DNA of 8,760 bases, from assembly GCA_945869935.1 (NCBI GenBank), contig CAMBSA010000047.1, forward strand, positions 1-8,760, in the 5' to 3' direction. The notes under the pieces were generated by a model. It worked only from the letters and a program-made list of their open reading frames with translations. It was not told the DNA's origin and made no database searches. Both the position numbers and the translations under genes were made by a program. Positions within the stretch are counted from its first letter, which is position 1, and every line of letters begins with the position of its first letter. Shown piece by piece: positions 1 to 6,237 of the stretch. The stretch is from Bordetella parapertussis (GTDB lineage Bacteria; Pseudomonadota; Gammaproteobacteria; Burkholderiales; SG8-39).

Positions 1-35
1 TTTCTGTTTCGACACGACCTGACGCGTGGCGCCAG

Positions 36-779
36 CTATTGCATATGCTGGCCACCGTTGATTGCGATATTCGCACCGGTAACAAACGCGGCTTCTTCGG
101 AGCAAAGATAAATGATCAGGCCGGCGACTTCCTCGGGTTTGCCGAGCCGGCCAACCGGAATCTGCGGCAGGATCTTGGAGTCGAGAATTTCCTTCGGTAT
201 CGCAGTCACCATTTTCGTGCCGATGTACCCGGGCGAGATTGTGTTGACCGTCACGCCCTTGCGGGCGGACTCGAGCGAAAGCGACTTGGTGAATCCATGC
301 ATACCGGACTTGGCCGCTGCATAGTTGGTCTGGCCGAACGCACCTTTTGACCCGTTGACCGACGACACGTTGATGACGCGTCCCCATCCGCGATCCATCA
401 TTCCGTCGTAGACGTGCTTGGTCATGTTGAAAACCGAGTCGAGATTGGTGCGGATCACGGCATCCCAATCGGCCTTGCCCATCTTGCGAAACGTCATGTC
501 TCGCGTGATGCCGGCGTTGTTGACCAGGATATCTATTTGGCCGACTTCGGCCGTTACCTTTGCAACACACGATTTCGCGGAATCAAAATCACCCACATCG
601 CACGGATACGCACGAACCTCGTAGCCCTTGCCCTTCATTTCGGCAACCCAGGCGTCTGCCTTGGTGTTCGAAGGTGAATACGTGACAACGACGCGATAAC
701 CGGCATCGGCCATCTTGGTGCTGATCACCTCGCCCAAGCCCCCCATGCCGCCGGTAATCAATGCGATGCGCTGAGCCAT
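36..779 (-). CDS. phaB: Acetoacetyl-CoA reductase (distal copy of two), short-chain dehydrogenase
   Basis: A 247-residue SDR enzyme that reduces acetoacetyl-CoA to (R)-3-hydroxybutyryl-CoA, the PHA monomer, in the cytoplasm. Visible are the Rossmann glycine motif GGMGGLG (residues 10-16), NNAG (87-90), the catalytic serine region SS (139-140), Tyr153 and Lys157 of YxxxK, and the PhaB-type ending NGGQHM. I chose the ATG at 779 rather than the ORF's upstream ATG at 821: GAGGAGGGG (786-794) sits 8 bases before it, the protein then aligns with its neighbour from residue 1, and 247 residues fits the family (about 246). It lies 164 bases after the other phaB and is the last pha gene visible; 35 bases remain to the window edge, with no terminator seen there. 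Against its neighbour it has one extra residue near 204-212 and a different loop (TYSPSNTK, 33-40) where SDRs choose NADH or NADPH. The family call is secure; the cofactor is not. Confidence 0.95.
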   Translation of the reverse strand: MAQRIALITGGMGGLGEVISTKMADAGYRVVVTYSPSNTKADAWVAEMKGKGYEVRAYPCDVGDFDSAKSCVAKVTAEVGQIDILVNNAGITRDMTFRKMGKADWDAVIRTNLDSVFNMTKHVYDGMMDRGWGRVINVSSVNGSKGAFGQTNYAAAKSGMHGFTKSLSLESARKGVTVNTISPGYIGTKMVTAIPKEILDSKILPQIPVGRLGKPEEVAGLIIYLCSEEAAFVTGANIAINGGQHMQ

Positions 780-860
780 GGCCTGCCCCTCCTCGTTGGT
801 TGCGATCAGATGACGGGACAATTATTGCATCCCGCGAGCGCGTTCGTCTGCACCAGAATG

Positions 861-887
861 GCACCGGGGCGCACGCCCCCCCCGTGC
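861..887 (-). repeat. GC-rich hairpin between the two phaB genes
   Basis: The arms GGGGCG (866-871) and CGCCCC (874-879) pair perfectly around a two-base loop; an outer GCAC/GTGC pair (861-864 with 884-887) extends the stem past an unequal internal loop. It lies 57 bases after the stop of the upstream phaB. No U-tract follows on the minus strand, so it is a poor intrinsic terminator; an mRNA-stability or pausing element is possible. The rest of 780-943 contains the ribosome site of the distal phaB and an AATAAT at about 820 without a convincing -35 box. Confidence 0.35.
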
Positions 888-943
888 CTGCAATTCCAAG
901 GCCTGCCGCCTTCGACGACGCGCTGGCCGGTTGCGACGAGCGA

Positions 944-1684
944 TCAGCTCATGTGCAAGCCGCCGTTGATGGAAATATTGGAACCGGTGATATACCCCGC
1001 TTCGTCCGAGGCGAGATAGGCAACAAGACCGGCGATTTCCTGCGGGTCGGCAAGCCTGCCCATCGGGATCCCGTCAACGATGGACTTGAGGATTTCCGGC
1101 TTGATTGCTTTGACCATGTCGGTAGCCACGTAACCCGGTGAGACGGTATTGACGGTCACCCCCTTCTTGACAACTTCCTGGGCAAGTGCCTTGGTGAAAC
1201 CGTGCATGCCAGCCTTCGCCGCCGAATAATTGGTCTGCCCGAACTGGCCCTTGAGTGCGTTTACCGAGGACATGTTGATGATTCGCCCCCAGCCGCGCTC
1301 GGTCATCCCTTCAACCACCTGGCGCGTCACATTGAACACCGAGTTCAGATTGGTGTTGATCACCGAATACCAGTCATTCGGCGACATACGCTTGAACACG
1401 CCGTCACGCGTGATGCCTGCATTGTTGACAAGAATGTCTACCGGGCCAACGACCGCCGTGATCTGGTAGAACATCTGCGCGCACGAATCAAAGTCGTCGA
1501 CATTTCCTTCCGCCGCATAGACTTGGAAACCCTCTGCGCGCATCGATGACAGCCACTCTTCCTTTTTATCGTAGCCCGGCAGACACCCGGCCACGACCGT
1601 GGCCCCGTTGCTCGCGAGGCGTCGACACATCGCTGAACCGATCCCGCCCATGCCGCCCGTCACGAATGCAATACGCTGGGTCAT
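944..1684 (-). CDS. phaB: Acetoacetyl-CoA reductase (proximal copy), short-chain dehydrogenase
   Basis: A 246-residue SDR reductase, the same length as Cupriavidus necator PhaB and very similar to it as I recall that sequence (MTQRIA start, GGMGGIG, NNAGITRD, GQFGQTNYSAAKAGMHGFT, GGLHM end). It makes (R)-3-hydroxybutyryl-CoA for PhaC. Motifs: glycine-rich loop 10-16, NNAG 87-90, Ser139/140, Tyr153, Lys157. Position 40, where C. necator PhaB has the arginine that contacts the NADPH 2'-phosphate, is Lys40 in the loop AGCLPGYDKK (32-41). Start: the ORF could begin at a GTG at 1690, but GAAGACAGG (1692-1700) leaves only one base before that GTG and 7 before the ATG at 1684; the ATG also gives the family length. 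It follows phaA by 92 bases and is probably cotranscribed with it. By eye it is roughly 55-60% identical to the distal copy. Confidence 0.96.
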   Translation of the reverse strand: MTQRIAFVTGGMGGIGSAMCRRLASNGATVVAGCLPGYDKKEEWLSSMRAEGFQVYAAEGNVDDFDSCAQMFYQITAVVGPVDILVNNAGITRDGVFKRMSPNDWYSVINTNLNSVFNVTRQVVEGMTERGWGRIINMSSVNALKGQFGQTNYSAAKAGMHGFTKALAQEVVKKGVTVNTVSPGYVATDMVKAIKPEILKSIVDGIPMGRLADPQEIAGLVAYLASDEAGYITGSNISINGGLHMS

Positions 1685-1712
1685 TTTCACGCCTGTCTTC
1701 TGGATTCGTCAT

Positions 1713-1754
1713 CGCCCGGAACGGGCGCGTTGGAGATGTCGAGGGGAATCCCTC
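1713..1754 (-). repeat. Two small tandem hairpins in the phaA-phaB spacer
   Basis: CGCCCG (1713-1718) and CGGGCG (1722-1727) form a perfect 6-bp stem with a three-base loop. GAGGG (1741-1745) and CCCTC (1750-1754) form a perfect 5-bp stem with a four-base loop. Neither is followed by a U-tract on the minus strand, so termination is not indicated. They may affect mRNA stability or partial read-through between phaA and phaB, or be chance in GC-rich DNA. Confidence 0.35.
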
Positions 1755-1776
1755 CTACCGTGGTTGCCTTCCGGAG

Positions 1777-2955
1777 CTACCGCTCGATCGCGAGCGCCAC
1801 GCCCATGCCGCCACCGATGCAGAGCGCGGCCAGGCCGCGTTTGGCGTCCCGACGAATCATTTCGTGAAGAAGCGTCACGAGAATCCGGCCACCCGACGCA
1901 CCAATCGGGTGGCCGAGCGCGATCGCGCCGCCGTTCACATTTACCTTGGATGTATCCCATCCCATCTGGCGGTTCACGGCAATCGCCTGCGCGGCGAACG
2001 CTTCATTGATTTCCATCAGGTCGGGGTCTTTCGCCGTCCAGCCGGCACGCGCGAGACAACGCTGGCTTGCCGATACCGGCCCCATACCCATGATTTTCGG
2101 ATCGACACCGGCGCTTGCGTAAGCCTTGATCCGTGCGAGGGGCTTGAGTCCCAGTTCGATTGCTTTCTTCGCGGACATCATGATGACGGCGGCTGCGCCA
2201 TCGTTGATCCCGGAGGCATTGCCGGCCGTCACCGTGCCGTTCTTGTCGAATGCCGGCTTGAGGACAGCCATGGCTTCAACCGTCGAGCCGTGACGCGGAT
2301 ACTCGTCGGTGTCGAACACCAGCGGCGCGCCTTTGCGCTGCGGAATTTCCACCGGAATGATCTCGTCCTTGAATTTTCCGGCTTTCTGAGCGGCTTCCGC
2401 CTTTTGTTGCGAAAGCGCAGCGAATTCATCCTGGTCCTGGCGCGAGACGCCGAACTTCTGTGCAACATTCTCCGCCGTGACACCCATGTGGTACTGGTTG
2501 AATACGTCCCACAGGCCATCAACAATCATCGAATCGACGAGTTTGGCATCGCCCATCCGGAAGCCGTCGCGTGAACCGAGCATCACGTGAGGCGCCAGGC
2601 TCATGTTCTCCTGGCCGCCTGCGATGACGATATCCGCGTCCCCCGCCATGATCGCCTGCGCCGCGAGATGTGTGGCCTTCAGTCCGGACCCGCAGACCTT
2701 GTTGATCGTCATCGCGGGAACCATGTCAGGCAGGCCCGCCTTGATGCCGGCCTGGCGCGCGCCGTTCTGGCCGATGCCTGCGGTCAAAACCTGGCCGAAG
2801 ATCAACTCCGACACCTGGTCCGGCTTGACGCCGGATTTTTCGAGCAGCGACTTGATGACCAGCGCCCCGAGATCCGACGCGGCAATCTTCGATAGCGAGC
2901 CCCCGAATTTTCCTATTGCTGTACGACCAGCGGCAACGATTACGACTTCGGTCAT
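1777..2955 (-). CDS. phaA: Acetyl-CoA acetyltransferase (beta-ketothiolase) of PHA synthesis
   Basis: A 392-residue biosynthetic thiolase that condenses two acetyl-CoA into acetoacetyl-CoA, the first step of the poly-3-hydroxybutyrate pathway. The catalytic residues are all present at the numbering I recall for C. necator PhaA (393 residues): the acylated Cys88 in NKVCGSG, His349 in GHPIGASGG, and Cys379 in the C-terminal [12 protein letters not shown] (317-320) and HMGVTAE (156-162) are also typical of the biosynthetic class. The ATG at 2955 is preceded by AGGAGAG (2960-2966) at good spacing, so the start is firm. It lies 122 bases downstream of phaC and 92 upstream of the first phaB, consistent with one operon driven from the promoter before phaC. 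Degradative thiolases of fatty-acid oxidation share the fold, but length and context favour PhaA. Confidence 0.97.
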   Translation of the reverse strand: MTEVVIVAAGRTAIGKFGGSLSKIAASDLGALVIKSLLEKSGVKPDQVSELIFGQVLTAGIGQNGARQAGIKAGLPDMVPAMTINKVCGSGLKATHLAAQAIMAGDADIVIAGGQENMSLAPHVMLGSRDGFRMGDAKLVDSMIVDGLWDVFNQYHMGVTAENVAQKFGVSRQDQDEFAALSQQKAEAAQKAGKFKDEIIPVEIPQRKGAPLVFDTDEYPRHGSTVEAMAVLKPAFDKNGTVTAGNASGINDGAAAVIMMSAKKAIELGLKPLARIKAYASAGVDPKIMGMGPVSASQRCLARAGWTAKDPDLMEINEAFAAQAIAVNRQMGWDTSKVNVNGGAIALGHPIGASGGRILVTLLHEMIRRDAKRGLAALCIGGGMGVALAIER

Positions 2956-3056
2956 GATTCTCTCCTGACGTTCACATCATCGTGCGGGGAAAGCAGCTTC
3001 TCCGCGTTGACTCCGGCGAGAACATCCAGCACATCAGGCCTGGCGGTTCGCGACTG

Positions 3057-3069
3057 GAGGCGGGGCCTC
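3057..3069 (-). repeat. Small hairpin just after phaC
   Basis: GAGGC (3057-3061) and GCCTC (3065-3069) pair perfectly around GGG, beginning 8 bases after the phaC stop. No U-tract follows on the minus strand. The rest of the 122-base phaC-phaA spacer shows only the phaA ribosome site and no promoter I would defend. Confidence 0.25.
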
Positions 3070-3077
3070 GGGCAATG

Positions 3078-4787
3078 CTACGCGACCCTCTGTTTCACAT
3101 ATCTTCCCGGCGCAGGCTCAATCGGCCGATATTTCCTGTTGCCCAACTTTTGTCTCGGCGAAACCGGATCACCTGCAAACCGCGCGAGCCAGGCATCCCA
3201 ATCCGACCACCAGCTCCCGGGACGTTCCTCGGCAGCCGCAAGCCATGCATCGGAATCGGGGATCGCCGTTCCGACCGCAGGCGCGACCCAGAAATTGCGC
3301 TTGTTCTTCGACGCCGGATTCACGATTCCCGCGATGTGGCCGCTCGCCCCGAGCACAAAGCGGCGCTCGCCCGAAATAAGACCCATCGTCCGGTAGGCGG
3401 TCTGCCAGGGGACGATGTGATCTTCGCGCGTCGCAAGCACGTAGGCAGGAATTGCAATGCGGCCGAGATCGACAGGCACACCGAGCATGGTTAGCGCGCA
3501 GGGATCGCGCAACCGGTTGTGCAGGTACATGTTGCGCAGATACCAGCAATACATCGGTCCCGGGAGATTGGTCGAGTCGGCGTTCCAAAAAAGCAGGTCG
3601 AATGCCTCGGGCCGACGGCCCTTGAGGTAGTTGTTCACGACGTACGACCATACGAGGTCGTTCGCGCGCAGCGCGGAAAACACAAACCCCAGCTCGCGCC
3701 CCTGCATCAGTCCACCGCCGCCGATTGCGGACTCCCGTGCCGCGACACTCGCTTCGTCGACGAACATGCCGATTTCGCCGGTGTCCTTGAAATCCAGCAT
3801 CGATGCGAGAAACGTTACGCTTTCCGCGATTTCCTCGCCACGCGCCGCGAGCACCGCAAGCGCAGCCCCCAGCAGCGTGCCGCCGACGCAAAAGCCGAGC
3901 GCGTTGACGCGGTCTGCACCCGAGATCTCCTTCGCGGTGGACAGTGCAGCGATGACGCCGTGTTCCAGATAGTCGTCCCAGGTCTGGCTCGCGTCGGTTT
4001 CGGTGACGTTGCGCCAGGACACCATGAAAACGGTGTTGCCGCGCTCGACGGCGAAGCGCACGAACGAGTTTTCCGGCGCCAGATCGAGGATGTAGAACTT
4101 GTTGATGCACGGCGGCACGATCACGAGCGGCCGTGCGCGAACCTTGTCAGAAGCGGGAGCGTACTGGATCAGCTGGATAAGGTCGTTCTCGAACACCACC
4201 TGCCCCGGGGATACCGCGACGTTGCGCCCGACTTCAAAGCTTGACTCGTCAGTCGTGGATATTCGCCCCTTGCCCACGTCTTCGACGAGGTTGAGTATTC
4301 CTCGCGTAATGGTTTCGCCGCGCGATTCGAGGGCGAATTTCAAAGCATCCGGATTGGTGGCGGCAAAATTCGCCGGACTCATCGCGTCAACAAGCTGGCG
4401 GGTCGCAAACCGCAGACGTTCTTTCTGTAGCGGCTCGAGTTCGAGAACTTCGACCGCGTCCACCAGATACTTTGCGTTGATCAGATAGCTTTGCCGCAGG
4501 TAGTCGAAATACGGCGACGACTTCCAGCTCTCCGACGAAAACCTGCGATCTCCTCGCTCGGGCGAGGCGACCGGTTCCTTGCTTGATTCCAGCATGGCCA
4601 TCCAGAGCGTCGAATGCCTCTGTGCTGTTTCGGCCTGCAGGCGGCTCAGCCGCACGGCAACATCGCTCACCGACGACCAGGCTGCGGCCCCAGAGCCGTC
4701 CGTTCCATGGACGCCCTTGAGCAAGGCGGAAAGAAACGCCTGGCCGGCCTGGCTGAACGGACTGTTGAAGGAAGGATCGGGTGACAC
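3078..4787 (-). CDS. phaC: Class I poly(3-hydroxyalkanoate) polymerase
   Basis: A 569-residue PHA synthase that polymerises (R)-3-hydroxyacyl-CoA, mainly short-chain, on the storage granule surface. Numbered from the chosen start, the lipase-like box GFCVGG (298-303) holds the nucleophile Cys300; Asp456 (in REDHIVPW) and His484 (in GASGHIAG) complete the triad. The Asp-to-His distance of 28 equals that of C. necator PhaC (480/508), and the overall size fits class I (about 560-600). The region around 229-260 (INKFYILDL, FMVSWRN) is typical family sequence. The N-terminal 100 or so residues are variable, as usual. The reading frame stays open to 5138 inside hlyD, but I place the start at GTG 4787: GGGAGAG lies just upstream, the predicted transcription start is about 4827, and no other ATG or GTG fits the length. 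A class III or IV enzyme is excluded by length and by the lack of a phaE or phaR subunit gene here. Confidence 0.97.
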   Translation of the reverse strand: MSPDPSFNSPFSQAGQAFLSALLKGVHGTDGSGAAAWSSVSDVAVRLSRLQAETAQRHSTLWMAMLESSKEPVASPERGDRRFSSESWKSSPYFDYLRQSYLINAKYLVDAVEVLELEPLQKERLRFATRQLVDAMSPANFAATNPDALKFALESRGETITRGILNLVEDVGKGRISTTDESSFEVGRNVAVSPGQVVFENDLIQLIQYAPASDKVRARPLVIVPPCINKFYILDLAPENSFVRFAVERGNTVFMVSWRNVTETDASQTWDDYLEHGVIAALSTAKEISGADRVNALGFCVGGTLLGAALAVLAARGEEIAESVTFLASMLDFKDTGEIGMFVDEASVAARESAIGGGGLMQGRELGFVFSALRANDLVWSYVVNNYLKGRRPEAFDLLFWNADSTNLPGPMYCWYLRNMYLHNRLRDPCALTMLGVPVDLGRIAIPAYVLATREDHIVPWQTAYRTMGLISGERRFVLGASGHIAGIVNPASKNKRNFWVAPAVGTAIPDSDAWLAAAEERPGSWWSDWDAWLARFAGDPVSPRQKLGNRKYRPIEPAPGRYVKQRVA

Positions 4788-4790
4788 TCG

Positions 4791-4797
4791 CTCTCCC
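4791..4797 (-). promoter_or_regulatory. Ribosome binding site deciding the phaC GTG start
   Basis: GGGAGAG on the minus strand; its GGAG core is 5 bases before the GTG at 4787-4785. It is the only good Shine-Dalgarno near the length-appropriate start and lies downstream of the predicted phaC promoter. Confidence 0.65.
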
Positions 4798-4833
4798 GAC
4801 GGATGGGCAGGAATGCCCCCGGGGTAACTGATG

Positions 4834-4862
4834 ATTATTGCGCTGCACAATAGTCGTGTCAA
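4834..4862 (-). promoter_or_regulatory. Sigma-70 promoter of the phaCABB operon
   Basis: On the minus strand a perfect -35 box TTGACA (4862-4857) is followed by exactly 17 bases and then AATAAT (4839-4834), a 5/6 match to the -10 consensus. Transcription should begin near 4827, leaving a leader of about 40 bases before the phaC GTG. The promoter lies in the 106-base gap after the hlyD-like gene, with -35 only 31 bases past that stop codon, so phaC is expressed independently of the secretion genes. Box identity and spacing are seen directly; activity is inferred. Confidence 0.75.
4837..4851 (-). promoter_or_regulatory. Candidate PhaR-type operator in the phaC promoter
   Basis: ATTGTGC-A-GCGCAAT is a 15-bp palindrome with one mismatched pair. 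It sits in the spacer between -35 and -10 and overlaps the -10 box. It contains TGC-N3-GCA, the core I recall for operators of PhaR, the repressor that senses PHA and controls phasin and pha genes. A repressor bound here would block RNA polymerase. No phaR gene is in the window. The palindrome is observed; the link to PhaR is inference from motif and context. Confidence 0.45.
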
Positions 4863-4872
4863 ACCGCTACAT

Positions 4873-4893
4873 CCCCGCGGAAAAGCACCGGGG
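4873..4893 (-). terminator. Weak hairpin directly after the hlyD-like gene
   Basis: CCCCG (4873-4877) and CGGGG (4889-4893) can pair around an 11-base loop, starting right at the hlyD stop codon and just before the phaC -35 box. There is no U-tract, so at most it is a partial or Rho-assisted terminator separating the two operons. Confidence 0.2.
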
Positions 4894-6237
4894 TCAGCGC
4901 TCTCTGCCAGCCTCCTGCAGCGTCCCCTGCACCGGCGAAAAAATGTAATCCACCACGGTACGCCGACCGAGAAGAATTTCTGCAGTGACCTGCATGCCCG
5001 GAGCGAGGCGAAACCGACGTCCCTGCGATTGGACATCCCGGGCGTCCGTCGCAATGAGCGTCCTGTAGCCCGTGACCGGAAGCACGTGCTCATCACCACC
5101 GCGCCGCCGCTCGAGATTTGTGGCCTGCGGAAGGTCATTCGCGTCCGGGCTGATGTGCACCACCCGGCCGTCGAGCGTGCCGTAACGCTGAAAGGGATAT
5201 GCCGCCATCTTGAGACGAACGGATTGCCCGATCTCGATAAAACCGGCGTCGAGATGGGTCAGCCAGACCTCCGCCTGAAGCAGTTCATTGGACGGCACAA
5301 CCGTCATCAATACCGTCCCCGACGAAACGACACTTCCTATCGTGCGGGTGGCAAGGTCCTTGACGACGCCATCGTGCGGCGCCTTCAGTTCGAGAAGCGA
5401 CTGCCGAAGGGACAGTTTTTCCCTGTCCTGACGCAGACGATGCAGTGATGCCTCGGTATCGACCCGCTCGCCGTGAAGACCTTGCCTGTAAGCACTCTGC
5501 AGATGGCTCAGCCGCTGCTGGCTCTGGGATATCGTGGCTTTGAGACTCGCTATCGTGAACTGCTGGGCAGCGAGGTCCTGTTCCTTCTCTATCCGATCCC
5601 GGCGCCGATCGAGCAGCATCATCTTTCCCGCGAAGCCATCACGCGTCAGTTGATCGATGGCTGACTCCTGTTCTCGGTAAATCGGCAGAGTCCGACCCAG
5701 CTTGGCCTCGACCTCGATCGACATTTTCAGATCCTGCTCCGACTTCACGAGAACCGCGCGCTCGGTGGCGAGGGTATCGATGTGCGCCTGCCGGCGGGCG
5801 CGATGCTGCTGATCGACTTGCGCGAACAGGTCGGCAGGCTCGCCCGGTCGCCGGGAAAGCAATGTGCCGGACAGTTCAGCATCGATGCGGCGAAGCTGAA
5901 GGCTTCGCATCGCGATCTCGTTTGCGAGTTGACGCTCATCCGCATTCGAGAGACGAGGATCCATACGCGCAAGAACCTGCCCGGCGGCTATACGCTCCCC
6001 CTCCCTCACCAGGATCTCTCTTACGATCCCGCTCTCCGCGGGTTGGACGATCTGGAGCTGGCTTGGTGTTATAAGCCGCCCTTGCGCCACCGCGACGACG
6101 TCAAGTTCTGCGACGAATGCCCATATGCAAGAGAGCAGGACGAGCGATGCCAGAATCCAGAGTGTTGCCGTCGCAATTCGAGGGGGCCGACCGGAAATCC
6201 AGTCCCGGGAAACATCATCGGTCGACTTGGCGTTCAT
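4894..6237 (-). CDS. HlyD-family membrane fusion protein of a type I secretion system
   Basis: A 447-residue periplasmic adaptor that would link the inner-membrane ABC exporter to a TolC-like outer-membrane channel. Visible parts in order: a short cytoplasmic N-terminus, one membrane segment (about 22-43), a first lipoyl-like half (about 60-93), a long charged helical region likely to form the coiled-coil hairpin (about 95-280), the second lipoyl half at LKAPHDGVV (284-292), a beta-barrel region, the HlyD C-terminal element PGMQV (413-417), and the end FSPVQ...EAGRER (433-447), close to the ending I recall for HlyD. Its ATG overlaps the exporter stop codon in ATGA (6234-6237), so translation is coupled; the ribosome site is weak (AGG about 10 bases upstream). 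It is last in its operon; the phaC promoter follows. MFPs of drug pumps are less likely given the long coiled coil and the HlyB-like partner. Confidence 0.93.
   Translation of the reverse strand: MNAKSTDDVSRDWISGRPPRIATATLWILASLVLLSCIWAFVAELDVVAVAQGRLITPSQLQIVQPAESGIVREILVREGERIAAGQVLARMDPRLSNADERQLANEIAMRSLQLRRIDAELSGTLLSRRPGEPADLFAQVDQQHRARRQAHIDTLATERAVLVKSEQDLKMSIEVEAKLGRTLPIYREQESAIDQLTRDGFAGKMMLLDRRRDRIEKEQDLAAQQFTIASLKATISQSQQRLSHLQSAYRQGLHGERVDTEASLHRLRQDREKLSLRQSLLELKAPHDGVVKDLATRTIGSVVSSGTVLMTVVPSNELLQAEVWLTHLDAGFIEIGQSVRLKMAAYPFQRYGTLDGRVVHISPDANDLPQATNLERRRGGDEHVLPVTGYRTLIATDARDVQSQGRRFRLAPGMQVTAEILLGRRTVVDYIFSPVQGTLQEAGRER

Noticed and set aside
1..35. Terminator after the distal phaB
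   Set aside because: The 35 visible bases show no convincing stem or U-tract; any terminator or further operon gene lies outside the window.
780..860. Possible separate promoter for the distal phaB, based on AATAAT near 820
   Set aside because: No acceptable -35 sequence occurs 16-19 bases upstream of it, so I do not call a promoter.
1546..2574. Long plus-strand open frame of 342 codons opposite phaA and phaB
   Set aside because: It is antisense to well-supported genes, has no recognisable motif, and its Arg/His-rich composition is typical of a shadow frame in GC-rich coding DNA.
3169..4110. Minus-strand frame of 313 codons inside phaC
   Set aside because: It lies out of frame within phaC, which has all its catalytic residues. 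The translation is Arg/Ala-rich with no family features.
3519..4244. Plus-strand frame of 241 codons opposite phaC
   Set aside because: Shadow of phaC; no ribosome site and no recognisable domain.
4788..5138. In-frame upstream extension of phaC to an ATG at 5138 (686 residues)
   Set aside because: The extension lies mostly inside the hlyD-like gene in another frame, is Arg/Cys-rich and unlike PhaC. It starts upstream of the predicted promoter, and 569 residues from the GTG fits the family.
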